33,153 nucleotides of DNA from Rhodococcus jostii NBRC 16295 (GCF_001894825.1 NZ_BCWY01000091.1:1-33153); one strand, 5' to 3'; counted from the first letter of the stretch, positions 8,394 through 16,434 are shown. The notes: generated from the letters alone by a model not told the origin. A program made the numbers and translations.

Positions 8394-9020
8394 ATGGGCA
8401 CTGGCCAGCGGAAAGACCCCTCCCAGCAGCGTTCGCAGGAGACGGTTGCCCGCATCCTGTCGGCAACGGGTCAGGTTTTGCGGACCAAGGGGTACACCGG
8501 CTGCAGCACGAACGCGATCGCGGAAGCCGCGGGCATCTCGAAGGGCTCGGTGTATCAGTATTTCGCGAACAAGGACGAGATCATCGAGGTCCTGATCGAC
8601 AAGATCATGGAGGACGCCACCGCCACCTTCGGGGCGAATCTCGAGCAGGCCGTCGCGAAGGGAACATTCCTGAAGGACGCCGCCCTGCAGACCCAGCTTC
8701 TCGCCGTCCTCGACAGGTACCGCGACATCCTCGGGTCGCTGCTCAACGACGCCCCGCACCTGACCCTGTCGGCGCACCGTTCCGTCCGGATCGAGGAGCG
8801 GTGCCGCGACCTCTTACGTACGTATGTGACGTTGAATCCGTCCGCGATCGGCCAGGGTGTCGACCTCGACGCGCTGCTTCTGGTCCTCACCGTCAGCTAC
8901 CGCGAGGTGAGTTTGGAGTACCTCCGCCGGGACCTCCGCGACCGGCGAAACGAGCTGGCCACCGTCCTCTACGACATGACGATGGGCGGCCTCGCCGGAG
9001 GCGCGACACGCGGGGTGTAA
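8394..9020 (+). CDS. TetR/AcrR family transcriptional regulator
   Basis: A 208-residue TetR-type repressor. The HTH is clear in the first 60 residues: 'ATGQVLRTKGYTGCSTNAIA' followed by 'EAAGISKGSVYQYFANKDEI', the standard recognition helix and YF-NKDE end. The C-terminal ligand domain shows no recognisable subfamily. It is divergent from the MpaB-like oxygenase gene. The 140-bp spacer holds an imperfect inverted repeat GTGA...TCAC at 8320-8335 (10 of 16 symmetric) that could be its site, but this is weak. A rho-independent terminator follows 40 bp after the stop codon. The likely role is control of the neighbouring oxygenase and of itself. Confidence 0.9.
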   Translation: MGTGQRKDPSQQRSQETVARILSATGQVLRTKGYTGCSTNAIAEAAGISKGSVYQYFANKDEIIEVLIDKIMEDATATFGANLEQAVAKGTFLKDAALQTQLLAVLDRYRDILGSLLNDAPHLTLSAHRSVRIEERCRDLLRTYVTLNPSAIGQGVDLDALLLVLTVSYREVSLEYLRRDLRDRRNELATVLYDMTMGGLAGGATRGV

Positions 9021-9059
9021 CGCGGAGGGGCTCTCGAGAGAAATACAGGGTGAGCCCAT

Positions 9060-9106
9060 GGCGCTGTCGGACCCCGACCCGGCAGCGCCAGGGCCCTTTT
9101 TCTTTT
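9060..9106 (+). terminator. Rho-independent terminator after the TetR gene
   Basis: A stem GGCGCTG (9060-9066) pairs with CAGCGCC (9083-9089), followed by a GGGCCC and a T-rich tract TTTTTCTTTT (about 9097-9106). It sits between the tetR stop and the convergent kinase stop at 9117. The T-tract direction fits the plus strand. Confidence 0.7.
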
Positions 9107-9116
9107 CTGCCCGGTC

Positions 9117-11420
9117 CTACCGTCGCCGCCGCGACGGGGATCCCGGCACTTCCAGCCACACGACCCTTTCGAGTGCGCGGAGGTCGCTCTCGATCCGCCG
9201 GAACAACTGGTACACGCCGATGAAGGCGACGATGCCTCCCAGGCACAGCACGCGCACCGTCGCGTTCACGGCGTCGCCCGTGTTCCCGCCGACGAAGCTG
9301 AGCCCGGCGACGCCGATCAACGGGACGGACGCGGCGACGGCGAGATATCGGGGGAGACTCCGGCCGAGGGCACGAATTCGGTACCCGTCGCTCTTACGCA
9401 ACTCTCCGTGTGACAACAGGATCGGGCACAGGCACCGCACGGCGTAGAAGGTGAGGATGAAGAACGGGTAGGCGAGGGCGACCGCTCCGCACACGGCGAG
9501 GGACGCGAGGAGTTGCGTGTACGCGCGCAGCGGAATCCCGCCGGCGGTGAACTGCAGGGCGATCGGGTAGGCGACGCCGGCGACGACCCACAGCCCGAAG
9601 CTGACCACGACCGCGCGGTCGCCGAGGCCGAGCGTCGCGGCCCGCGCCTTCCCCAGCACCTCGGGACTGTAGGTGCGGCCATCGCGGAGACCGCGAGGAA
9701 CCGTGAGCGCGAGGCGACACCAGTAGACGATCAGCACCGCGCCCAGCGGAAACGCGACCCCGCCGATGACCAGGTGGACGAATTCGAGATCCTGCTGCGC
9801 CTCGACCGGCAGCGTGGCGATGATCAGCACCTTGTTGTAGTAGTAGTTGTAACCGGCTGCCAGCAGGTTCGGGATGCCGACCGCGGCGAGGACGATCGGC
9901 AGCGCCCACCGCCACATCGTGGACCGCAGGCTTCCGGGCGGAGGATCGACGAGATCGCGGGCGTGCGGGTCGAGGCAGAGCGCGAACTGGCGTGTCAGCT
10001 TCCGGCCACTCGACCACCGGTCGTTGCGGTCCGGGGCGAGGGACTTCACGAGGATGCGTCGCAGCGCGGCCGGGCAGTCTTCGGGCAACGAGGACCGCTC
10101 CGGGTCCACGCCCCGGCATCGCGACTCGCGCAGTGTCTGCGGCGACGCGGTTCCGTCGTCGGGGAACGGCCGCGACCCGGTCAGGAGCTCCCACAACATG
10201 ACTCCCAGCGCGAAGATGTCGCTGCGGGTGTCGAGGTCCGAGGCGGTCCGCGGGGAGTTCGGGTCGACCGCTTCCAGTTGTTCGGGCGACATGTAGGCGA
10301 CGGAGCCGCCGATGAATCCCCCAGCGCCGGGCGTCTCGACGCTGTCGCTCGAACTGACGTTGAAATCGGCGAGCTTGGGGATGCCTTCGAGGCCGAGCAG
10401 CACGTTCGCCGGTTTGATGTCGCGGTGCAGGACGCCGTGTTCGCGTGCGTAGTCGAGCGCGTCCGCCAGCCGGAGCCCGATCCACGCGACCGTCTCCGGC
10501 CACGACAGGGCGGCGATCTCGTCCCGCACGCTCGAGTACTCGGGCCGGATCTCCCCTCTCGCCTCGAGGGTGCGGTCGATCGAATCGAGGAGCAGCTTCC
10601 CGGACCGCTGCTCGGGTGGGGTCTTGCGGACCAGCCGCACCACGTCGAGGAGGGTGCCGCCGGGAACGTATTCCATGAACAGCACCCGCAGCTGACGGTC
10701 CTCCAGCAGGCGTTGGTCGAAGACGCGGACGATGTAGGGGTGGTCGAGCTGGGCCAGCATCTGCGGCTCGTTGCCGATGTTGCGGGAGATCTTCAACGCC
10801 ACCCACCGCTGCATCGAACGCTGCCGGGCGAGGAAGACCCGTGCGAACGCGCCGCGGCCCAGCTCGATCATGAGATCGAAATCGTCGAGCCGCTTCCCGA
10901 CGTCGAGGTCGTCCCGCGGCCCGAGTTCCGCGGCCGCCGTCCGACGGTCCAGGGTGCGCCGGTCGTGTTCGAGGAGGCTCTCGAAGCGGGCCGCCTGCTG
11001 CGGGTATTCGGTGAGGTACTCGTCGGGCTCGACGTCGGCGCCGCTCAGACGGCGAACCCGGTATTCCAGATAGACGAGTTCCGGTGGCAGTGCGTCGGCG
11101 AGCAGCTCCGGGAATTCGAGGCAGTAGTCGGCGATGCGCTTCGGGCGGCCCGAACGCAACCATCGGTACTCGAGGTCCACCTTGATCAACTCGATCAGCG
11201 CGGCGCGCCGGATCGCGGCGGTGTCGGGCAGATAGTCCGTGAGCTCGGCCGGTGAACCGGAGGATTCCCAGTCCGCGACGAGGCGTTCGACGCCGCTCTC
11301 CACGACGAACACCGGTTCGGCGCCCGACGTCGTCGTCGACGGTGGCAGTTGGGTGTCCTGACCCAGTTCGGTGGGCGGCCCAGACGCGACCGTCGAATCA
11401 CTCGGCGGGCGATCGTTCAT
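9117..11420 (-). CDS. Membrane serine/threonine protein kinase with N-terminal extension and DFN motif
   Basis: A 767-residue kinase, counting from the ATG at 11420; a GTG at 11525 would add 35 residues of low-complexity sequence and is less likely. Residues 1-170 form an alpha-rich extension with 'DLEYRWLRSGRPKRIADYCLEFPE' style repeats (written in two overlapping parts around residues 83-105 and 120-145), reminiscent of planctomycete kinases. The kinase domain spans about 180-470: glycine loop GRGAFARV, VALK Lys210, alpha-C Glu218, HRDIKPAN with Asp334 and Asn339, and DFN at 352-354 instead of DFG. The APE-region reads 'SVAYMSPEQL'. From about residue 500 there are six hydrophobic segments, so the C-terminal third is membrane-embedded and lacks PASTA repeats. 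It is divergent from the toxin-antitoxin pair; the substrate is unknown. Confidence 0.88.
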   Translation of the reverse strand: MNDRPPSDSTVASGPPTELGQDTQLPPSTTTSGAEPVFVVESGVERLVADWESSGSPAELTDYLPDTAAIRRAALIELIKVDLEYRWLRSGRPKRIADYCLEFPELLADALPPELVYLEYRVRRLSGADVEPDEYLTEYPQQAARFESLLEHDRRTLDRRTAAAELGPRDDLDVGKRLDDFDLMIELGRGAFARVFLARQRSMQRWVALKISRNIGNEPQMLAQLDHPYIVRVFDQRLLEDRQLRVLFMEYVPGGTLLDVVRLVRKTPPEQRSGKLLLDSIDRTLEARGEIRPEYSSVRDEIAALSWPETVAWIGLRLADALDYAREHGVLHRDIKPANVLLGLEGIPKLADFNVSSSDSVETPGAGGFIGGSVAYMSPEQLEAVDPNSPRTASDLDTRSDIFALGVMLWELLTGSRPFPDDGTASPQTLRESRCRGVDPERSSLPEDCPAALRRILVKSLAPDRNDRWSSGRKLTRQFALCLDPHARDLVDPPPGSLRSTMWRWALPIVLAAVGIPNLLAAGYNYYYNKVLIIATLPVEAQQDLEFVHLVIGGVAFPLGAVLIVYWCRLALTVPRGLRDGRTYSPEVLGKARAATLGLGDRAVVVSFGLWVVAGVAYPIALQFTAGGIPLRAYTQLLASLAVCGAVALAYPFFILTFYAVRCLCPILLSHGELRKSDGYRIRALGRSLPRYLAVAASVPLIGVAGLSFVGGNTGDAVNATVRVLCLGGIVAFIGVYQLFRRIESDLRALERVVWLEVPGSPSRRRR

Positions 11421-11530
11421 GGCACTTCGATTCCGGACGGTGCAGATACCGGCAGGTGCAGGGTCGTGCACTTGCCAGGGTATTCCTGGCGGTGCGCGAA
11501 GGGTACGAAAAGGGCGGGCCGTCACGTGCC

Positions 11531-11565
11531 TTGCCGGCCCCGCACTTTAAAAGTACATTGAAAGT
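11531..11565 (+). promoter_or_regulatory. Promoter/operator of the toxin-antitoxin pair, leaderless
   Basis: TTGCCG (11531-11536), a 17-bp spacer and TACATT (11554-11559) are followed by 6 bp and then the ATG at 11566, so the transcript would begin at or next to the start codon. No Shine-Dalgarno is present. A palindrome ACTTT-A-AAAGT (11544-11554) overlaps the spacer and the -10 box, with a further AAAGT at 11561-11565. This is a plausible autoregulatory antitoxin site. Confidence 0.5.
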
Positions 11566-12033
11566 ATGTCTGTGGGTGAAGTGCCGTTCTCGGATATTCA
11601 GAACAAGGGGAAGGCGACGTTGTCGGCATGGCAGCGGTCGGGGGCGAGGCCGCTGCGGGTGACGCGACGCGACGACGAGGACCTCGTGTTGATGACGGCG
11701 GCGCGGGCAGATCAGGAGCGGGAGGTGCTCGCAGCTGCGACGGCTATGGTCGACGCCCTCCTGCACTCGGATGACGGCGATCTGGTCCGCAAGGTCGTCG
11801 AGGCGGCGTTCCCGTGGGTGAGCTACCTGTCGGTCGAGGAGGTCGCCGACTTCGTCGACGAGCTGATCGCATCGCTTCGGGCAGGGTCGTCGCTCGACAA
11901 TCCGGCTCCGCCTGCCCGCACGATCGAGACGTGGCGCCATACGGCGGAGGTGTATGCCGATCCAGAGCTTGCCCGGATCCTGTCGACGCCGTCCGAGGGT
12001 GACTTAGGGGCCGTGTCGGTGCCGGAGCTGTGA
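11566..12033 (+). CDS. Probable antitoxin, Phd-like N-terminus with long C-terminal extension
   Basis: A 155-residue protein. The N-terminus 'VPFSDIQNKGKATLSAWQ' and 'RPLRVTRRDDEDLVLMTAAR' resembles the Phd/YefM fold (a short helix, then strands placing the protein next to DNA). The remaining 85 residues are acidic and helical ('LSVEEVADFVDELIASL'), longer than usual Phd antitoxins, which are near 80 residues. The following gene starts inside this stop codon (GTGA overlap) and looks like a RelE/ParE toxin, the typical antitoxin-first arrangement with translational coupling. The promoter appears leaderless. It would bind and neutralise the downstream toxin and repress the operon. Family assignment rests mainly on gene order and the N-terminal pattern. 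Confidence 0.65.
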   Translation: MSVGEVPFSDIQNKGKATLSAWQRSGARPLRVTRRDDEDLVLMTAARADQEREVLAAATAMVDALLHSDDGDLVRKVVEAAFPWVSYLSVEEVADFVDELIASLRAGSSLDNPAPPARTIETWRHTAEVYADPELARILSTPSEGDLGAVSVPEL

Positions 12034-12383
12034 GCCCGAAGCGAGGCGAGCGGGTCGCGCCGCCGGCCACGGGGGAGCTGTGGGAGCTGAGGTTCGCGAC
12101 CAGTGATGCGGCGAAGGGATGGGACGACTTGTGTCGGCAGGCGCCGGCGAACACGTTGGTGGCGTATGAGGAGTTGCGTCGCCGCGCGGTCGCCGGGGAG
12201 TCGACGACGCGTCATCACCGGTTGAAGGGCCGACTCGCGACGGGGGTGCACAACGGGGTCGAGGTGGAACAGTGGCAGTTCGAGGTCACTGCCGGCGGCC
12301 GGGTTTGGTACATGTTGGACATCGAGCACCGCACCTTGTGGCTGAAGTACGCGGGCACAGGGCATCCCAAACAGACCGAATGA
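12030..12383 (+). CDS. Probable RelE/ParE-superfamily toxin
   Basis: A 117-residue basic protein with the compact alpha-beta pattern of RelE-type toxins: an N-terminal strand 'ELWELRFATSDAAKGWDDLC', two helices, a basic strand 'RHHRLKGRLATG', and the final strands 'WQFEVTAGGRVWYMLDIEHR' and 'TLWLKYAGTGHPKQTE'. The C-terminal '(L/V)W(L/I).YAGTGHPK' ending recurs in actinobacterial RelE-like proteins. Family members cut mRNA on the ribosome or inhibit gyrase. The GTG start overlaps the antitoxin stop (GTGA). Conserved catalytic residues are not certain from sequence alone, so activity is inferred. Confidence 0.68.
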   Translation: MSPKRGERVAPPATGELWELRFATSDAAKGWDDLCRQAPANTLVAYEELRRRAVAGESTTRHHRLKGRLATGVHNGVEVEQWQFEVTAGGRVWYMLDIEHRTLWLKYAGTGHPKQTE

Positions 12384-12436
12384 TGTTGCCACTGATGTGG
12401 ATCAGGCCTCGTCGAATCGACTTGGCGGAGTGGTCG

Positions 12437-13303
12437 TTACCGATCCGTACCGGCCTCGAGATGCAGCGGGATTCGGCCGGCCCGCCCGGATGGGCTCTCA
12501 CGGGGCGACACCGTGTCCCGGAGGGCTCGGTAGGCGTATTCGGCCCGCACCTCGGCGGCCCACCCGGTGTGAGCGAGAACGGGGGCTTCCACCGAGTAGA
12601 CGGTGCCGGCAGGAAGTGCGCCGACCAACTCGCTCAACGGGAGGTCGCCGTCGCCGGGGAGGAGTCGATCCGTGCGCGCTTCGGTGATCAGACCGGCGTG
12701 ATCGGGTGGTGACTCCTTCGGGGCGTCACACAATTGAGCGTACGAGAGCCAGTGGTCGGGAACGGCCCGGACATCGGCGGTGCTGCCGGTCCGGGCCAGG
12801 TGCAGTGCGTCCACCACCAGCACCGCGGCGGGACTGGCAGCGTGGGTCAGCACCGCGGTGGCGTCGCCGAGGGTCGGTATCCGACTGAACGCCATGAACT
12901 CCAGGGCGAGGGCGACACCTCGTTGCTCGGCTTCACGGCACAGGCGCGCGAAGGTGTCGGCTTGTCGTGTGGGCTCCGGATCGTTCCCGTTCACCAGTAC
13001 GTACTTCGCACGCAGGACCGACGCCACGTCGAGGATCCGCAGAGCGACCTCCGCGTCGTCCGTGCCGGTGATCCGCAGCACTTCGACGTCCAGGATGTCG
13101 ATACCGAGGTCGTCGGCGCGGCGGCGAGTCTCCCACACCATGGGACCGTCGTCGAGCATGGGCCATTGGGTGTCGGTCGCTGCGGCTTTCGCCCGGATCC
13201 CCACGTAGTCGAAGCCGGCGCCGGCGGCGGCCGTCACCAGATCGGGTGGTGAGGTGTCGACGGCGGTGAGGGGGGAGAGTGACAACAGTGGTCTGTCGGT
13301 CAT
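12437..13303 (-). CDS. TIM-barrel sugar phosphate isomerase/epimerase family, probable 3-dehydroshikimate dehydratase
   Basis: A 288-residue xylose-isomerase-like TIM barrel. Likely metal ligands are Glu135 ('LALEFMAF'), Asp165 and His168 ('VVDALHLAR'), Gln190 ('YAQLCDAP') and Glu239 ('VYSVEAP'). An E/D/Q/E quartet at nearly these positions is what I recall for bacterial 3-dehydroshikimate dehydratases of the QuiC type, which make protocatechuate. Its ATG (13301-13303) overlaps the aroQ stop by 4 bp, so it receives the AroQ product in a coupled pathway. A long upstream in-frame extension exists only because this reading frame is open through aroQ; the ATG is the proper start. It could instead act on a sugar acid, but the AroQ neighbour favours 3-dehydroshikimate. 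Confidence 0.75.
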   Translation of the reverse strand: MTDRPLLSLSPLTAVDTSPPDLVTAAAGAGFDYVGIRAKAAATDTQWPMLDDGPMVWETRRRADDLGIDILDVEVLRITGTDDAEVALRILDVASVLRAKYVLVNGNDPEPTRQADTFARLCREAEQRGVALALEFMAFSRIPTLGDATAVLTHAASPAAVLVVDALHLARTGSTADVRAVPDHWLSYAQLCDAPKESPPDHAGLITEARTDRLLPGDGDLPLSELVGALPAGTVYSVEAPVLAHTGWAAEVRAEYAYRALRDTVSPRESPSGRAGRIPLHLEAGTDR

Positions 13304-13767
13304 GACCGGGCCGCGTTCCCTTCCGACGGGACGAGCACGGCCGCGAGATGTTCGATCGCGAACTTGTATCCGGTGATTCCGGCACCGGCGATCACGGCAT
13401 GTGCGATCGGCGAGATGAAGGAATGGTGGCGGAACTCCTCGCGCGCATGGATGTTGCTGATGTGGACCTCGACGATCGGGATCTCCGGGACGACCAGGGC
13501 GTCGCGCAGGGCCACGGAAGTGTGGGTCCACCCGCCGGCATTGATCACGATGGCGTCCGCGGATCCGCGTGCCCGGTGGATGCGTTCGAGCATCCCGCCC
13601 TCGTGATTCGATTGGAAGAAGTCCAGCTCGACATCCAGGGACGCGGCGATCCGCTCGCACAATGCGCGGACGTCGTCGAGGGTCTGGTGACCGTAGTGCT
13701 CGGGTTGCCGCGTGCCGAGCATGTCGAGGTTCGGTCCGTTGAGGACCAGGACGGTGGGTGCAGTCAT
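13300..13767 (-). CDS. aroQ: Type II 3-dehydroquinate dehydratase
   Basis: A 155-residue enzyme of the usual type II length, interconverting 3-dehydroquinate and 3-dehydroshikimate. The family motifs are complete: 'VLNGPNLDMLGTRQPEHYG' with Arg20 and catalytic Tyr25, 'FFQSNHEGG', 'INAGGWTHTSVALRDAL' with Asn76, and 'VEVHISNIHAREEFRHHS' with His102 and Arg113. The ATG is at 13765-13767. It is embedded in a catabolic operon with a transporter, a dehydrogenase and a 3-dehydroshikimate dehydratase-like enzyme, not with aroB or aroK. A catabolic role in quinate/shikimate breakdown is therefore more likely than chorismate biosynthesis. Confidence 0.95.
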   Translation of the reverse strand: MTAPTVLVLNGPNLDMLGTRQPEHYGHQTLDDVRALCERIAASLDVELDFFQSNHEGGMLERIHRARGSADAIVINAGGWTHTSVALRDALVVPEIPIVEVHISNIHAREEFRHHSFISPIAHAVIAGAGITGYKFAIEHLAAVLVPSEGNAARS

Positions 13768-13808
13768 CGCGCTTTCCTCGTGTGTCTGTGAAAAGAGTTG
13801 CGGCGCAG

Positions 13809-14900
13809 TTATTGCAAGCCGGCGAGAGCGCCCGAGGTGAGGGCGACGGGTTGCCCGGTCCGGGAGGATTCGTAGATGGCGAGGACGATCTCGAGCGCGC
13901 GACGAGCGTCGCGTCCGGAGACCGCCGGTGCGCGGTCCTCGACGATCGCGTGGACGAAGTCCTCGATCTGCATCTGATGGAACGGCACCAGACCGACGTG
14001 GATCTGCGAGAGCGGCGGGTCCGATTCGATGGCCGTCGAGTGCATCTGCCGGTACTCCTCCTCGCCGGCGACGGTCCAGATGTCGTTGACCGCAGGTGTG
14101 CCCTCCGGGAACTCCGTCAGGCTCACCGTGTGCCCGTTGCGCCCGCCGACCACGATCTGAGTGCCGAGACCGGGAGCGAAAGTCGTACTGGCGGTGATGG
14201 TGGCGAGTCCGCCGGACGAGAATTTCACGGTGGCCGCGACCGTGTCCTCGACCTCGATGTAATCGCCGTGCACCAGGGTGTCCACGTGGCCGGTCACTTC
14301 GACGGCGTCGCCCATGAACCACTGCAGCAGGTCGATGTAGTGGATGGCCTGAGTCATGAGGACGCCACCACCGTCGGTGTCCCAGCGGCCGCGCCACGGA
14401 TCGGACGTGAAGTACTCGCGGTCGCGGCCGAGCCGGACGGTGCAGGTGGCGACGATGGGTGCACCACCGAGGTCGCCGGCATCGATGGCAGTGCGGATGC
14501 GCTGAGCGGCAGGCCAGAACCGGCGCTGGAACAGCACACCGAACTTGACCCCTGCGGCCGCTGTCGCCTCGACCATGCGGTCGGCCTCGTCGAGGGTGAT
14601 GGCGATCGGCTTCTCACACAGAACGTGCAGGCCGTGTTCGGCGGCTGCGATGACGATCGCCTCGTGGGTCGGGTGCGGTGTGCAGATGGTGACGGCGTCC
14701 AGCGCGCTGCCGAGCAGTGCCTCGAGGTCGTCGTACGTGTGGGTGATTCCGTGTGCGGCAGCGAAGGAGTCGGCCCTCTCCTGGCTGGTGTCACTGCAGG
14801 CGACCAGTTCGACCTCGGGCATGGCGTGCAGGGCCTTGGCGTGATTGATCGCGATCTTGCCGCAACCGACGATTCCGACTTTCAGGCGTGCGGTGGTCAT
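13809..14900 (-). CDS. Gfo/Idh/MocA family NAD(P)-dependent dehydrogenase
   Basis: A 363-residue oxidoreductase. The N-terminal Rossmann fold shows 'VGIVGCGKIAINHAKAL' (about residues 8-24). 'CEKPIAITL' follows, with Glu96-Lys97-Pro98, the Lys being the catalytic/cofactor residue. The C-terminal domain has 'GGGVLMTQAIHYIDLLQWFMG', containing the conserved His/Asp pair. Family members oxidise cyclic polyols such as inositol and sugars. In this operon, between an MHS transporter and aroQ, it would be placed to oxidise quinate or shikimate to the 3-dehydro compound, a step done in Corynebacterium by the unrelated QsuD. That substrate is inference. It is spaced 41 bp from aroQ and 46 bp from the transporter. 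Confidence 0.88.
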   Translation of the reverse strand: MTTARLKVGIVGCGKIAINHAKALHAMPEVELVACSDTSQERADSFAAAHGITHTYDDLEALLGSALDAVTICTPHPTHEAIVIAAAEHGLHVLCEKPIAITLDEADRMVEATAAAGVKFGVLFQRRFWPAAQRIRTAIDAGDLGGAPIVATCTVRLGRDREYFTSDPWRGRWDTDGGGVLMTQAIHYIDLLQWFMGDAVEVTGHVDTLVHGDYIEVEDTVAATVKFSSGGLATITASTTFAPGLGTQIVVGGRNGHTVSLTEFPEGTPAVNDIWTVAGEEEYRQMHSTAIESDPPLSQIHVGLVPFHQMQIEDFVHAIVEDRAPAVSGRDARRALEIVLAIYESSRTGQPVALTSGALAGLQ

Positions 14901-14946
14901 GGTTGTTCCTTCTGTTGGAGAACGTCTACAGGGGTGGGGTGAGGTG

Positions 14947-16278
14947 TTATGCGACGGGCTTGCCGAGCTGCACGAGCGGCGTCGTGTACGTCTCTCGAGC
15001 GGTGGACGCCGCCGCTGCCGAGATCAGGCACGCCGCGGCCACCAGGACGGCGACGGGGATCCAGTTCGTGCGGCTGTCCCCGACGATGGTCCACGCGATG
15101 GTGGGCGCGAAACCGGCGAAGGCGAAACCGATCTGGGTTCCGAGTGCCATGCCGGAGAACCGGACCTTCGTGTTGAACATCTCCGCATAGAATGAGGGGA
15201 AGACGGCATTCGGTGCGCTGTAACAGATTCCGGTGAAGACGATCGCGCCGACGTAGATGAGCGCCACGTTGGCGGTGGAGATCGCCCAGAAGTAGAAGAA
15301 GATTGACACCGCGAGACCGACGACGCCGCTGATGAACACCGGCTTGCGGCCGATGCGATCGGCGAGGACGGCCAGCGAGGGTTGCATGACCAACGCGACG
15401 ACGTTGGCGACGACGGCCGCCCAGAGCATGGTCGGACGGCTGATACCGACCTCGGAACTGGTTGCGAACGCGAGTCCGAAGACGGCGAAGATCGTGCCGC
15501 CGACCGACTGGAACGCACACAGGATCACCCGCAGTACGTCGGTCGAGTGGGTGCGCAGAAGCGTCGCGACGGGGAAGCGTTCGAGTTCGCCGTTCTCCCG
15601 GTTCTCCGTGAAGACCTCCGGCTCCTCCAGCTTGCGCCGCGCGATGTATGCGGCGAAGACGACGACGGCGCTGGCGAGGAACGGGATGCGCCATCCCCAA
15701 CTGAGAAGCTGGTCTTCCGGCAGGGTGGCGACCGAAAGGAATACCAGCGTGGCGAGGATGAAGCCGGCCTGCGTGCCGGTGAGGGTCCAGCTGGTGAAGA
15801 AGGCCCGGCGGTGTTCCGGTGAGTGCTCGAGGGTCAGCGAATTGGCTCCGGACTGTTCGCCGGCCGCCGAGATGCCCTGACAGACACGGAGGCAGACGAG
15901 GAGGATCGGCGCCCAGATTCCGATGTGCTTGTACTCGGGCAGACATCCGATGAGGAACGTTGCCGTGCCCATCAATCCGAGGGTGAACAGCATGATCTTC
16001 TTACGTCCGACGCGGTCTCCGAGATGTCCCAGCAGGACCGCTCCGATGGGCCGGGCGATGTACGCGACACCGAAAGTTGCCAGCGACAACAGGGTTCCGG
16101 TCGCCGCACTCGACGAGGGGAAGAACACCTTGCCGAAGACCAGGGCCGCCGCGGACGCGTAGATGTAGAACTCGTAGTACTCGAGCATGCTGCCGAGAAA
16201 CGCGGCGGTGGCAGCTCGTTTGACCTTGCGAAGGTCTGTCCGAGGACCGGTGCCCGTGGCATCGATAGTCGTCGTCAT
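14947..16278 (-). CDS. MFS transporter of the metabolite:H+ symporter (MHS) family, shikimate permease-like
   Basis: A 443-residue membrane protein with about 12 hydrophobic segments. The MHS hallmarks are present: 'LGSMLEYYEFYIYASAAAL' in the first helix, 'GHLGDRVGRKKIML' in the 2-3 loop, 'QGISAAGEQSGANSLTLEHS' with the EH of helix 5, and 'LADRIGRKPVFISG' in the repeat loop of the second half. This family includes ShiA (shikimate) and PcaT-like carriers. The ATG at 16276-16278 has GAGGAG upstream; a longer in-frame extension to 16389 lacks support. It is the first gene of the minus-strand operon continuing into the dehydrogenase, aroQ and the dehydratase-like gene, which fits quinate/shikimate uptake. 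Confidence 0.9.
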   Translation of the reverse strand: MTTTIDATGTGPRTDLRKVKRAATAAFLGSMLEYYEFYIYASAAALVFGKVFFPSSSAATGTLLSLATFGVAYIARPIGAVLLGHLGDRVGRKKIMLFTLGLMGTATFLIGCLPEYKHIGIWAPILLVCLRVCQGISAAGEQSGANSLTLEHSPEHRRAFFTSWTLTGTQAGFILATLVFLSVATLPEDQLLSWGWRIPFLASAVVVFAAYIARRKLEEPEVFTENRENGELERFPVATLLRTHSTDVLRVILCAFQSVGGTIFAVFGLAFATSSEVGISRPTMLWAAVVANVVALVMQPSLAVLADRIGRKPVFISGVVGLAVSIFFYFWAISTANVALIYVGAIVFTGICYSAPNAVFPSFYAEMFNTKVRFSGMALGTQIGFAFAGFAPTIAWTIVGDSRTNWIPVAVLVAAACLISAAAASTARETYTTPLVQLGKPVA

Positions 16279-16359
16279 TCGGTTTCTCCTCTGTGCGTGC
16301 ATGGCACCGCTCCACTGGCGTTCGTATGGCGAACGGAAGTTCGTCCTGCGCAGATCCTG

Positions 16360-16434
16360 AATGTAGCGCACGGAATGTGACAGGCGCAATAACTTTGTAC
16401 CTCACGGACCAAAAAGTGTCCAGTAGGTACAAAG
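16360..16434 (-). promoter_or_regulatory. Operon promoter with large inverted repeat, probable TetR-type operator
   Basis: Arms at 16393-16409 and 16418-16434 are 17 bp each, match in 14 of 17 positions and are separated by 8 bp; the outer ten, CTTTGTACCT, pair perfectly with AGGTACAAAG. On the minus strand a candidate promoter follows immediately: TTGCGC (16389-16384), 18 bp, TACATT (16365-16360), about 80 bp upstream of the transporter ATG. No T-tract follows the arms, so a terminator of the upstream tetR gene is less likely than an operator. Confidence 0.55.

Noticed and set aside
9513..11255. A 580-codon plus-strand frame opposite the kinase gene
   Set aside because: The kinase motifs on the minus strand are unambiguous, and this frame lacks any family sequence.
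12437..13660. A 407-residue version of the TIM-barrel protein with a 119-residue N-terminal extension
   Set aside because: The extension is an alternative frame of aroQ. The ATG at 13301-13303, overlapping the aroQ stop, starts the barrel correctly.
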